Of a DNA stretch of 64,000 bases, positions 22,939 to 36,000 are shown piece after piece. The number at the start of each line of letters is the position of its first letter. The first letter of the stretch is position 1. The stretch lies in NCBI RefSeq assembly GCF_010389155.1, contig NC_057766.1, forward strand, positions 33,737,516-33,801,515. The letters are read 5' to 3'. Below the pieces are notes generated by a model. That model was given only the letters and a program-made list of their open reading frames with translations. It did no database searches and had not been told where the DNA came from. A program made the position numbers and the translations under genes. Source of the DNA: Erigeron canadensis (Eukaryota; Streptophyta; Magnoliopsida; Asterales; Asteraceae).

Positions 22939-23815
22939 GTGCTTGCAGACAAACTACCTACCTGAACTACTGGATTTTTCCAAGGAACTTGGCAGTTTCT
23001 ACAAACCTTATGTTAGATATATATTTTATTGTGCTTTTTGTTAATTGCATTAGTTTTTCTTTCAGTTACTACTAAAGAACTTGGATGAAAATATGCAAGC
23101 TATTACCAAAGGATTTGAGAGAACAATGCAGGAACGGAAAGCCTGTAAAAAAGATCCACACATGCCAAAACGGTTTCATAAGGTACACATGATTAGAGGT
23201 CTCTCATACGCAAATAACCCGACTTGCGTAAATGGGTATGGGTTGTATGGGTCATCTTATTTGGGTTTGTGTGGGTAATTTGGGTAACCCAAACCCATTT
23301 TTTTATGGTTTGATGTATGGGTTAAACATATAAAAAGTCTTGTATGAGTTTGGGCTCTTGTTTCTATCGCATTGGGCTTACAACTATGGCCCGGGTTTAG
23401 TAATAATAAAAATAAAAACAAGTAATGTAAGAATTTTTACAATTAAGATTAATATCTCATGATTATAGTTGTTTCTTTTATTTTTATTTAGAATGAGATG
23501 CTTCAGTTACTCTTTTTTGTTTAGGTTATGGGTTAGCTTATATTTATGAAAAGCACAATAACCGACCGACCAAATAACACCCCTGCATATGATTTTATGA
23601 TTGTAGAAGTTGACTTTGTATTGGTGAAGACTGAAGAGAATTTCAAATAATCATGGAAGTTGTTGCCTCATGGTTACAACGATAATAAATTAATACAAAT
23701 GATGAGTTTGCATGATAATTGGTTAATTTTGTGGTTTTCTATTTCAGAATCTGGAAAGTTTATTTCTTTTGTGGAAGGTGAAGTAAAGTCCCTGAAATCA
23801 TTGTGCGAAAGAGTG
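22939..23815 (+). pseudogene. Class II formin, C-terminal FH2 exons (continuation of the 7080 pseudogene)
   Basis: The exon at 22939 opens with VLADKLP, which follows directly on the HYLCK that ends the exon at 9255; FH2 domains read LCK-VLAEKLPELL at this point. A 4-bp duplication (ACCT) then shifts the frame before ELLDFSKELGSFYK. Later exons are at 23066-23182 (NLDENMQAITKGFERTMQE) and 23748-23815 (SGKFISFVEGEVKSLKSLCERV). The last FH2 exons are missing. The frameshift, together with the defects upstream, makes the whole formin a pseudogene. Its intron between 9256 and 22938 was inflated to 13.7 kb by transposons. Confidence 0.75.
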
Positions 23816-24946
23816 GTATGTATCAAAATTTGTTGTAGAGTTGTAATACAGGTAGTGGTGGCTAGAGCTGGTTAATGGGTGACCCACATAAACTTTTTTT
23901 TGTCAGTTATTTAGGAATAAATTTGAACATTTAATGGATTAATAATGAACTTCCAAATAGAATAACATTATTATTATTATTATTATCAAAATTAAAAAAT
24001 ATTATTATTATTATTATTAATTATGATCATTTGAAAACTAAAATTTTTGTGAAAAACTAAAAAACTAGCAAAAAACACACTGTGATCTGAACTTAACACA
24101 ATGTGTTTTTTAAGAATACATCACGTTAAGTTTCAAATCACATTGTGTTTGACCAATTTTCCAGTTTTCACACGCTATCTAAAACACATTGTGATTTGAA
24201 ACTTAACACAATATGTTTTTAGAAAACACATTGTGTTAGAAAACATACTGTTAATGATGCGGCTGTGTTGCCTTTTATAGAGGAAGAATTAGGGTAAACA
24301 CAACCTTACAATGATAGTGATAGAATGGTGGTTGTCGACGTTCCATTGGCTCGAAGTACTTGCATGCATGAACTTTTGTCTTCTTTACCAAAGCGGGTAT
24401 AAAAAAATTAATTAATTCTCTTTTTTGTCATCTGTACCACTTTATAAAAAAATTTATACTCAATTTGTTACCACTTCTTAACACTTTCTCTCGTAAAAAT
24501 GTTCATATGAAAAATGACCATCTTACCCTTAATGAATTAATTAATTTTATTTTCTTTTATTCACTAATTTAAACATGTCAACTTAAAATATTCATAATAT
24601 CTTTAATAATATGATAATTACCCTTAAAATTTTTACAATAATGACCACCCAGCCACCACCCACGAGAACCACCACCGCCATCACCACACAGCAACAAACA
24701 CCACACTGCCGTTATTATCATCCCCGTGGCATTGTGCGAATAAAGTATAGTTTCTTTTTTCCCCGGTATATCCTGGAGTTAAAAATAGATTCACATTCAC
24801 TCGTTTGGCGGTTTAAAACCACAGTTAAAAGTAATCTAGTCCAGGGTTAATTCTAATTCTAATTCTGAATGAGATTCACTTTACGGTTGCGGAAAATCAA
24901 GCCACGGAGAAAAACAATTAACCGAAAGTCACATCGGCCGGAACCC
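23816..24946. other. Upstream region of ERA1: ATT microsatellite and imperfect hairpin
   Basis: The region contains two short (ATT)n arrays near 23968-24018. It also contains a long inverted repeat: 24125-24150 pairs with 24182-24207 (26 nt, one mismatch) around a 31-nt loop, and further partial copies of CACATTGTG/CACAATGTG lie around it. No ORF looks real. The last 200 bp should hold the ERA1 promoter and 5' UTR. Confidence 0.55.
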
Positions 24947-27900
24947 ATGGAACCATCGTCGTCGTCGGAATGGAAGCTAACAGTAACAGAACAAGATCAG
25001 CGAGCAGTGGAAAGTGAGGTTTTCCATATATATCATCTTCTCTATAATATTCCCCCCAATTCCCAATCAGTCATGTAAGTACTCAAAACCCTAATATATA
25101 CATACACATGTATATATCTATTTTTCATTAATTGTTTTGTAATTATGTTTAGTTTAATGCTTGCCAATTAGGTTAGAGCTTCAACGTGATAAGCACATTG
25201 AGTTCCTTGACAACGGCCTTCGGCATCTCGGTCCATCGTATACCGTCTTAGATTCCAAGTATGATCTAGCTGTTATTAGTGATGCCTATTACATTAAGTG
25301 TTTTTGATTTGATGATAAACAGTAGGATTCATTGAATATATATTATAAACTTAAATTCACTGTGTTGCGTTTTGTTAGTCGGCCGTGGATTTGCTATTGG
25401 ATTCTTCATTCGATTGCTTTGTTGGGAGACTCTGTTGATTTTGGTTTGGAATGTAATGCTATTGACTTTTTAAGTCGGTGCCAGGTTGGCTTCCGTTTGC
25501 TACTCGAGTTTGTTATTTTAGATGTATTTTTGTTGCATATGGTTTGAAGTTTTTTATAGGTTATTAACTGCGAGGTTTGTTTTGTAATTCTTTTAGGACC
25601 GGGATGGTGGATATGGTGGCGGACCTGGGCAGGCAAGTGAATATTTGATAATGATAGTTATTTGGGTTAAACTTCGAGGGTTATCTATAAATTTATTATA
25701 ATAATCAAGACCTTATTTCCAATTGCTGAATTTACATTTGTGAGGCAGTCGCATTTTCTTAAACATGCTGCATGATGTTGTAATAGATACATTCTGAAGT
25801 TGAGTATCATTAAAGTGCTGCTAACATTTGCTACTACTGTCAGATGCCACATCTTGCAACAACTTATGCCGCAGTTAATTCACTTATCACCTTAGGCGGT
25901 CATAGATCTTTGGCATCAATTAACAGGTGTTGTTTTATGTTACGATGAAATTAGTTACTCCCTCTATATTATTATATCCTATATTTAAGGACACTTATTG
26001 GCTTTTTGATCATGTCCGATATATAATGAGGTTTTTTGCTTTCTACAGATTTTTGAGTGATATACTCATATACATGTTTCTTTTTTTAGTTAATATATTA
26101 CCTGAAAGACAACTGCTTTTTCATAGATTTATTGATAAGGGTATTGACTTTATTTTGCATAACTATTAGTTGAGTTATGGCAAGAATCTGCTTTTCCTTA
26201 CTTTCATTTTCAGTCAAGGTGGCAAATTGGGCAAGTCATAACAGATAAAGTTATAGGATGGGTCCAAATAGGTAGAACTCGTTGTCTCGTTTATGCTGAC
26301 TTGCCACAACGCCTTTTTATTTTATTTTCATTAAAAATAATGTATTATATTAAAATACAGCTTTGTATTCTTAATAAACCAACTTAAGAGGTTGTAAACA
26401 CTTGAGTATGCTTTAGAGACTTCAATAACAGTGACCTGTTTATAAGTTAAATTTTGAATTATACCCTTAATGATCCTTTTGGCAAAATAAGTATAACTCA
26501 TATAGACTCCTTTTCACATAAATGGTAAAAAATTCCCCTTGCCATGCAGTTTATTTAAGAGTCCTATACAAATTCAAGTATCACCTCTTGTTTTTTCTTA
26601 ATTAGTCTCTTGGTTTACTTAGATATCAATAACATCAAAAGAAGGTTTTTTAAATTTCACATATGGAGTAAAAAGCTCATAAATTTTTTGATGGAGACTT
26701 TGATTGTGACAATCTCGTGGCATTACATATAAGCTGCTTTTATTTGCAGAAGAAAGATTCACTCATTTTTGCGTAGAATGAAACACATAAGTGGAGGATT
26801 CAGGTATTGCATAATACTAACGTGGTTATTTACAGATTTAAGTTGCTTCGAACATATTTGAGTCAAGGATCTTTGTATCTAATTAATAAGTTTTTCATTT
26901 TATTTAGTATGCATGACGGTGGGGAAGTCGATGTTCGTGCTTGTTATACCGCTATCTCTGTAAGTTTAACTTTTTTTCTTCTGTTCTTATATAACCAATT
27001 ATATAATGACCCGGTGACTGTGAAAGTTTGGTTTAACGTTAATCCTGTTCTTTAGCTAATACTTGTACTTATACAATGACAGGTTGCGAGTATTTTAAAT
27101 ATATTAGATGAAGAACTTGTCCAAGGTGTGGGAAATTACATCGTAAGGTTGGTCTTGGAAAACTTAGTTCTCGTTTTTTAGATGATATTATATCGTAAAG
27201 AGGAAGTCGTTTTAGTTTTTGTTGGATTAGTTTTTTGGAATATCAATTAGTGAGCAATAGATGTTATCAAATTGCTATCCACGTTTTCCTAATTGGGTTT
27301 ATGAAATAGTTACACGGACATATGCCTGGTTTTGGATAGAACCACCGGATTATATGGAACTACTTTAGTTATACTCTTTATCATCATTTATGCAGTTGTC
27401 AGACCTATGAAGGTGGCATTGCTGGTGAACCAGGTTCAGAAGCTCATGGAGGGTATGTAATTGTGTTCAATAACTACCATAATTTATGGTCAGGAGTTTT
27501 TTAGTTCAGTTTTGCATAATTGCATTTATGTTGGGTTGATTATTTGTTTCTTTTTATCAGATATAACTGCATAACACCTTAATCATCTATTATTAGGTAC
27601 ACTTTTTGTGGGCTGGCCACAATGATTTTGATCGATGAGGTTAACCGTTTGGACCTGGCTAATCTAACTGTAAGATTTTTTAATTTTCTCACACAATGCA
27701 ACTTAATCGATTCAATTTATTGCAATTTGTGAGTTAGATATTGTGTTTTGAACCAGGATTGGTTGGTTTTCAGACAAGGAGTGGAAGGTGGCTTTCAGGG
27801 AAGGACAAATAAGTTGGTTGATGGTTGCTATTCTTTTTGGCAGGTTTAGACATAGGTTTTAGCTGCATACATTCAATAGATATGTTTTGTTTTCTAAGTA

Positions 27901-29767
27901 TAGTAATGAGAGAGGCATTGACCAGGGGGGAGCTGCGATGCTAATACAAAGATTACATGCATCCACTGGTGACCGGCATAATAGTATGGGAAGCAATGAA
28001 GATTCCACGTCATCTGAATTATCTGATGATGAAGAGGAAGGCATGCCAACATATTATGTACAGTACTACAGTATATATTATTTACTTATATCTAACAATA
28101 TTATGTGTATGCATATGTTTATGTGCAGGAAAAAAGAATGATGTTGACCAAGTGTTCATTCACAGGCATACAGATGCAGAGCCTCTTTTTCAAACTCATG
28201 CGCTGCAGCAATATGTTCTCTTGTGCTCACAGGTAAATTGAGATTAAAATAAATTGTCTTTCAGTCTATCTTGGAGGTCAATGAAAATAAAGCCTAGCTT
28301 TAAACTTGACATGGAATTATGGATACTCTAGTTTTTAGGTAAATTTAGAGACCCAACAGAAAATATTAGAAACAGAATGTTCTGTAAATGAAACCAATTC
28401 AAAATTCCACAATCACTAATGATACTGAAAGCTACTAGTTTTGTTGAAACTTGAAAGTCAAACTGTCTGGCTTCACAGGTTGTAATAAGCCGAGTATGTG
28501 GTGATATGATTTGGTTATGACCCAAAACTGCACATAACCATCATTTTTATTTAACTGAGAAGCTTAAGCATTTGGTTTTGGTTAGTTATTGTTTAATTTT
28601 GTCCGAATTCAATTGATGGGCAACCATGAAAAGTAAGGCAAATAGGAGACTCGGGGGACTTGAAATAGTGATTGGTACTTGCCACTTCGCTTCCTTATCT
28701 ATAAGTATACATTGAATACACACACACATATGCACATACTCTTTTATAATACATTTAACCCACTACACTCCCAAATCTTTTTTTACTTAATACTATAACT
28801 TTTCCTAAATTAAGTACAACCACTCACTTTTCAAACACCTCATAACTTTTAATCCCAACCACTCATCTTTCGTACATCCGTTACTTCTAATGTAAACCAT
28901 TCATTTATCCATTTATAGTAATTTTTTTCTTTTTTCGAATAATTCCAAGTTATTAATAATTTCAACCTTATAAATTTCACACACTCATTAATAATTTGAA
29001 TAAGATAAATCTATACTCTTTTATAATACATTAAACCCACTACACTACATAAGATGTTGATTAATATTATATCCATTCCTTGATCAATCATGGGTTTCAA
29101 TTTTCAAGCACCCAATAACTTTTAATCCCAACCACCCATCTTTTATATATCCATAACTTCTATGTTTCAATCTTAACCATTCATTTCACCAAATTATTCA
29201 TTTCATACGCTTACTATAATTCGAATCTGATAGATTAAACAAGTGGCGAAGCAAAACGACTCACATCTGCCAAAAAATGTTGTGTTCCGCCACATTGTGA
29301 TGGTGAATGTCACTATAAATAACGTGTGTTACTGTTGGAATCTACGGTTTGGTTATAACGGTTTGTTTTTAGGCATGTTTGTTACCGAAATGAAATATTC
29401 TTCTTTTGGATAATCTAAAACGAACCATTGGCTTTGTGAATGGAATGATTAATTTGGTTTGGTGATTAATTGGTATTCTGCTAACCATCAGATTATATCG
29501 TTGATGTATTTATGGGTGATATAGGTGGAAGGAGGGTTCAGAGATAAACCAGGGAAGAACAGAGACCACTATCACACGTGTTATTGTCTCAGTGGTCTAT
29601 CCGCCGCTCAGTATAGCTGGTCTATAGATGATGATTCTCCACCATTTGCTCGCTCTGTGGTTGGTCCATATTCTAACCTTCTTGAACCAATTAACCCTCT
29701 TCACAACATAGTCTTGGAACAATACAATAAGGCACATGAGTTTTTTACCAATGCTTCAGCACTGTGA
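24947..29767 (+). CDS. ERA1: Protein farnesyltransferase subunit beta
   Basis: This is the catalytic subunit that, with the alpha subunit, attaches farnesyl to CaaX cysteines in the cytosol. In Arabidopsis its loss gives ABA hypersensitivity (era1/wiggum). Exons: 24947-25074, 25172-25258, 25379-25484, 25597-25632, 25844-25926, 26750-26803, 26908-26959, 27083-27147, 27396-27452, 27597-27669, 27757-27843, 27926-28070, 28129-28232, 29525-29767; product 439 aa, a normal length. Family motifs: RPWICYWILHSIALLGD, GGYGGGPGQ, PHLATTYAAVN, MHDGGEVDVRACYTA, QTYEGGIAGEPGSEAHGGYTFCG. Predicted zinc ligands are D269 and C271 (VDGCYSFWQ) and H376 (YHTCYCLSG). An acidic Ser/Asp insert (TSSELSDDEEEG) precedes the last exons, as in plant homologues. 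An in-frame upstream ATG at 24869 would add 26 residues. The intron after 25632 starts with GC. The exon end at 28070 was chosen by phase and is the least certain junction. Confidence 0.95.
28736..29235. repeat. Two-copy tandem duplication (about 277 bp) in the last ERA1 intron
   Basis: The words ATACTCTTTTATAATACAT..AACCCACTACACT and AATAACTTTTAATCCCAACCAC occur in the same order at about 28736 and 29013. The copies are diverged, with substitutions and small indels. They make up much of the 1.3-kb intron between 28233 and 29524. Confidence 0.7.
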
Positions 29768-30274
29768 TGCATAAATAACCTTACCGATTTTCTGGATTTT
29801 AAATTATACTAGTGTTGTATCATTTTTGTCTATTCGGTGTTATAGGTATGGTTTACAATCCATATAGTTTAGAGGTCTATGTAACTTGAATTGGACATGG
29901 GAGTAAATCTTTTGAACTTAAAAGATACTACCTATCCCTAATATTGTTTATCTACATTTCACTTTGAATATTGACTTATGTATTGCAGATGCTACATTTT
30001 AGAAATTATTATTGAGAGAAATGTAAACTATTCCTAATATCAGTACTTTCTGGTTCCACCTGGTGCATAATTTTTAAATTAATGTTGTGATCGATCGGAT
30101 ATTTATTTGTTTATAGCAAGAACAAAAATCATAAGTGATGGTAACGTAATCAGCTCAAGTTTGAGAACTTGTGTAGATAGACGTGTTATTGAATATGGAG
30201 ATGGAATATGCTTAGCGACTGGTTACATGCTTACCATCTTCATCATCCAATTATGATTATTCAGTTCAGGTACA

Positions 30275-30325
<51 letters not shown>

Positions 30326-31199
30326 CATATATATTACATAATGGATTTTTCTTCATTACGGATCGCATCTTACTGTGAATTGAATCATGTTGCTCTTGTT
30401 TTATTTACACATTTTTTCTCATTTTAAGTGTTCTAATACTTGTCGATGATGGACATGGAGTTATCAAGATTGCCTGGTTTTGTATATTCGAGGCTTTTGA
30501 GCTACTGAAAGTTGCTTATCCTAATTATTAACGGTGACAGCTTAACACGTAATTTAAGTTCTTCATAAGAAACAATGCGTCAGTTTTTTGTTAACCATGT
30601 TCTTGAAGTTAGTTACCTTCAATTTCTCAGCAACGGTATCCCATAAATTGGGATTTAGTTGTTATTTGCAAGGTTTTTATATATTTTTAGATTAAAGTTT
30701 ACTAAGTTTTCTGTAATTTGTTGCAATTTTGTGACTCATAAATGTCTACAACTGTAATATCAGATCCAGAATTAGACTGTTGTTTATGCTACAGAAGACA
30801 TGCATTGTTTTGGAAGTACCAGGACCATAAACAATTTATATTAGTGGATAACTTATATTAGAACTGTTTTCACTGTCTTGGAGTTGTAGCTTTAGTGATC
30901 AAAGATTGAAACATACCTAGGTGGATCTCGAACGTTTTTCAGCAAGAAAAGATGTATTTATTCTTGTTAAATCAAATACAATTGATATATCTAATCCCAT
31001 CTTATAGATATCAATGAATAATTCATTCGTATAGGCTCAATGCCTCATACTACACAAATTTCCCTACCATCATCTACTAGAAACATGGGAAAATTTCCAT
31101 GCTTTATTTCTATATATATCTAGTTATTTTATAGGTTAATAGCTCAATATAGCTATCAGATACACCCACTACATTCTTGATACTAGTTTCTCTCTTTGT
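29768..31199. other. Intergenic region between convergent ERA1 and the exonuclease
   Basis: Both genes end here, so this holds two 3' UTRs. A CT repeat running into a TA repeat (about 30274-30320) is the only clear structure. No ORF or RNA gene recognised. Confidence 0.6.
30274..30320. repeat. Compound (CT)n(TA)n microsatellite
   Basis: About 11 CT units are followed directly by about 12 TA units, in the 3' flank of ERA1. Confidence 0.9.
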
Positions 31200-33065
31200 T
31201 TAGGCGTAGTCTTTGCTATCTAAGCACCAACAATAAAAATCAGACCTTGAGATTGAAAACAGTTCATCAGGACTCATCCTCTCGAGCTCATTTTGTCTCC
31301 ATGAAGCAAAATTATTTTTATTTTGCGGGTCCATAGCAAGTGGATAATTCTCATTTCTATGAGCCTGGGATCGCATCCTCCTGTACAGCCTCATTGTTGC
31401 AACACAGTCTTCATAAGGGTCTTGTATGCCACTTTGAATATCATATCTGTGTGAAAAATATCCATTAGTTCTACTGGGATGTGTTCAGCTGTTGAATCAA
31501 GGTCAACAAACAAGACATATTCATTAATAATGTTCACTAAAGATTACCCGAGGTATGCTCTTGTGAGATACTTAAGTGAGTTGCTGAGCTTGCTAGTCTT
31601 CATTAAGGGTGGATAGTTTGCTGTATCCCTGTAATCAAAGTTGAGTCCATATAACTATATAAGCACCATGGTCATGATCATTTTGAGATTTTATGTTATA
31701 ATCTACCAGGTGTTTACCTTATTTTAACTGCAGGGTACTCTAATTCCAAGCTCTTTAGATCATGATCCAACCCATGGCCTACAAGAATCCTTGCCTTCCC
31801 ACCTCTTGGACGGATCTTCCATATGGGTTCTCCATTGCACAGGAAATCTTGAATCTTCCTTTGCACTTGCCTAAGTGGCATCGCATCCCTGAGGTATTCT
31901 GGTCGAATGCCTGTTGTCTCATACCTATAAATATTTAGAATCTCTATTAGTAAAAGAATATTCTATTTACAAAAATTTATGTAATACTTGCTTAACTGTT
32001 TAAGGGCACTCTAGTATTTAGGACATGAGGATGGAAAAAAGATACCTGTAATGTGTAATAGGAAGGTGAGGTTTGACATAGGACCGGAATAATATGTTCT
32101 CGTATTCATCTATGATGCAGACTTTCGCACAGAGATCCAATGAACCATCACTACCACCACCAACCATTTTGCATGCAAGAGCAACTGCTCTTGTTTTCCC
32201 ACTATCAATTCTCAGGTTATCTTGGATGCCTAAGTTAGCAAATCGGTGCAATAGAGCCTGAAATAATAATATTTCATGATTAAGACCAAATTCATAATAG
32301 AGAATAGATGGGTTTTTAAGGGGAGGGATGTATTACGTTATTTCCAAATGAAAGTTGACATGTATCTCGGTGAATCCTCAGAGCATTGCGGCTGCTAAGG
32401 ATGTTTAGGCAAATGTCACAACCACGGTCTCTGAACAACCTTTCACATTCTGCCTTTGGCAATGGTCCTGCAAAAGAAGAAATTAGTATGCATGTAGTAC
32501 ATGATGCTAAGAAAACCATTTTATAGTAAGTATACACCATATAATACCTATAAGATGTTCGCGAAGGGATTCAAATGACCGGCAGCGTTTTCCACAAATT
32601 CCACACATTGGCTCATGCACCGAGTGATATGATGTCCTCATGTGTTCCACTAGGTGCTCCTTTTTGTTGAACTGCCTATAGCAGGCTGCACACTTATTCC
32701 TGACCAACATAAAGAGTGGTAAGATATCCCTTTTTGCTGTGATAGTTAACTTATACAAGTTGTTTTGTTCTTTAATATATCATGCTGAGAAAATGTTCCA
32801 TATGATACAACCAATAAAAATTATGTACCTCAATGACATGTAACTGAATTATCTTAACAATACTATACTTGAATAGTTAAATATAAATGCAAACAGATAA
32901 CGCATGATGTCGTTGCAAGCTTGCAAGTGCTACATCATGATTTCGATCATGCAAATGCTATATCATTATTGATAAGCATGATTAAAAAGCTTGCAGGCCT
33001 GCTATATCTATGAAAGAGGGAGCATCATTTTATGATTGTTACCTTAGAGTGTCTGAAGAATCCAT
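31200..33065 (-). CDS. C2H2 zinc-finger protein with degenerate REXO4-type exonuclease domain
   Basis: Exons on the minus strand: 33043-33065, 32548-32699, 32337-32467, 32046-32257, 31718-31924, 31548-31628, 31200-31446; product 350 aa. The N-terminus has three Cys/His clusters (CAACYRQF..H...H, CGICGKRC..H, CDICLNIL..H), probably zinc fingers. From about residue 125 there is a DEDDh exonuclease fold of the REXO4/ISG20 type, with GHGLDHDL and QDPYEDCVATMRLY. The catalytic set is incomplete. The first motif, normally DxE, reads ALACKMVG, so Asp becomes Ala130 and Glu becomes Lys132. The His before the last Asp is Gln277. D228 and D282 remain. It is therefore probably not an active nuclease by the usual mechanism and may bind RNA or act as a scaffold. 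From memory, Arabidopsis At3g27970/At5g40310 are its homologues. Confidence 0.9.
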
Positions 33066-36000
33066 TATGCTGTTAATTTTGATATCGTAAATCAGGGTTC
33101 TTGCTTGCAGTGTTAGGCGAAGAAATGTTGAGAAGGCTTGAGAAGGAAATGGAAGAATGCCTGAGGTATTTATAGCTCGAGAAAGAGTGAATTCGTTTTT
33201 ATCTTTCGAAAACGGATCAAAATAGTTACATGTCGTACTGACTTGCAAGCCAAAATCACACCCTACTAAAGAAAATATGGTTAGAGTTAAAATGGTGGAT
33301 CAAATCCGAGAACTGAAAATGACCCGATTCCTTAAGAACTGTTTGTTAGTGTGCACGAATTAAGGTCTCAATCTTGAATGCTTGACTGCATATACTTTCT
33401 TCGTTCAAAAAACATGCTTCATAATCCCATGGGCCCGTTCCAGATCATAAAGAATATTTGTACTCCTCTCATGCTTATTCTTACTTTATTCTATGCTGCC
33501 TCATTAGTTATTTTCAACTTGGTACTAACCCTTGCCCCTTGGGATAGATACCATGCACACACTGACACACATAAAAGCTTTGGCCATTATACTGTTTGTT
33601 ACCCATACGTATTCGTACTCTCATACCATAAAAGCTTATAGATTTGGTCTTAGATCTTGTTTGTGTTTGCGTAGATAACTAAATTACCTTTTTGTGAAGG
33701 TATGATTAGATGCTGCATGGGAGACTAGTATAGAACATTATATATATGTAATTTGAGCATTTGCAGAAACTTAAAGATAAGATTTTCGACCATGCCTAGG
33801 TTAAGATTCTGCAGTGAGTTGCCCGGGGATGAGTGATGGGTGGCGTACATATATGATGCTTATAGATAGATTGACTTTTCGTAATGGAACAAAGTATGCA
33901 AGATGGATGAGATTCTTATTAAGAGTAGTCCGAAAAGCTTTTGACCGGGGTGGGGCTCCAGATTCGATCTTTGAAGATACCCAATAGAAAAAAAAGTTGT
34001 AGAGAGCATATTTTGCATGGATACTTCTGGTCCAGTCTTCTGTATCATTCTCCAACTATTAGCTAGAGTTACAGTCTTTAAATATCGAATGTCAAATAAA
34101 ACATCAGAAAATGTGGCGTAGAAATGGGAATAAAATTTAAGGTCATTTTAACAGTCAAAGATGGTGATAGCTTGTTGAATTGCACGCTTTTGTGGCTTGT
34201 TAAATTCGTACATTTGAAAAGGCTAAGAGAATCTTTATTGTCACACGATTACGCGTCGATTTTCTGTATGTAGGTATCAAAAATGAACTAACTCTACTAG
34301 GATGGATCAACCACAACTATAATAGTGAATTATTTTGTGTTAAATGGAAAATCTTATTTTAATAGTGTTATACCAAAATACTTGTGTATGTTTAGACTAT
34401 TGATCAACTATATTACCCATAGCTTGTGGAATTTAATATTATAAATATCAAAAAGCATTAAATAAATGTTGAAGAGTAATTAAAATGGAGTACTTAAGTG
34501 TATATATATTTGTCTATTGGATAATCATTTTAAAAGAAAGCTAGAGAGATGTATAATACATGACGCAACTTGCGAATAAAGTGTCGCAATTTTTTTTCTG
34601 TAAAATAGTGGTTTTTATGGTGAATTAATAAGTATTATGACTGTCCAGGTCAAGTTTTTATTTTTTTCCCCTGTATTTGTGCCTGTGTGTATGTGTATAG
34701 ATGACTAGCTTATTTGAAAGACTTTTCAGCATTTGTGTTTATAAGTTCCAATTTCTCTAATCTAGTTAGGTTTAGTTTTTCATGCTTAAGAAGCTATTAA
34801 GAAGCCAATATTATTGAGTGACTTTTTCCAAAAAGGCTTTTCCACCCAAAAACTTTATTAGTTGAGGTCATTTACATTCAATCCTTATCTCTATATGTAA
34901 ATATAGAAGAGAAAAAGTATCTTGATATCTCCAATGATTAAAAAACCATATTCTGCAGTCTAATTACCTCACCTTTTCTATAATAAAAATATAACATATA
35001 TTCAAAAAGTAGTTTTAAATAATGATCATACTGATCCTGGATTCATTGAAGACCCTTCTAAATTAACCAAACCGAACATCCCTAAAACAGTATTCAACTT
35101 AGATGCTAACCCACTTGCCACTAACTTGATCTCCTTAGTCATGTTATTTGTAAATATATTCTATCTTTTCAATGAAAGTAATTATCTGGTGGATAACCAT
35201 TAGCCGCAAAACCTTTAGAATCTGTGGTTCAATTGTGCCATGCAGCCTTTTAAATTCTCTGTACATGCCAGAAGTAATTTGGAGCTCTTATAAATTTTCT
35301 TTGTGTTTCCATCACATTTTGATTAATTTACATTATATAAGAGTTCAGCTTCAATTAGGAGCTCTTATAAATTTTCTTTGTGTTTGCATCACATTTTGAT
35401 TAATTTACCTTATATAAGGGTTCTGTTTAAGTGTTAACAACATTATTCTTGGGTGCCGTTAATTCATATTTTGGTCCATGTGATATATAGAATTCCCTAA
35501 ATTCTGCTCCTAGAACAAATTTTTCCCGGATTTGATCCCTTATCTTAAGGTTTTATCTCATCTTTGGTTTTTGTGAATTGTGATTTACATGTTTTTTCTG
35601 ATCTGTCCGACTGTCCCTAGTTCAAACCCATGGGGAGGGACCAAAAAGAAGTTACCACATGGAACATATTTACACCTTCCCGTTCGATCCATTGGAATTG
35701 TTTTATTTAAAATTTTTAAAATCTTTATTTTTCAAATTTGACTATAAATAAATATATTATTTTGTTTTATATAATATATTATGAAAATTATATTAATGGA
35801 AACACATCTAAAAATTACATAATCAATTCATATAATTTTCATTAAATATTATATAACACAAGCAAAAATATTTAAAAACAAAATTGGAAAAGAAAGACTT
35901 TGAGAATTTAAAATATGATACTTAGTTATGTTTTATACTTTTATAAATTAATCTATCATTTTGGATTTTATTAACAAAGAAAACAAGTTGTTTATTTATA

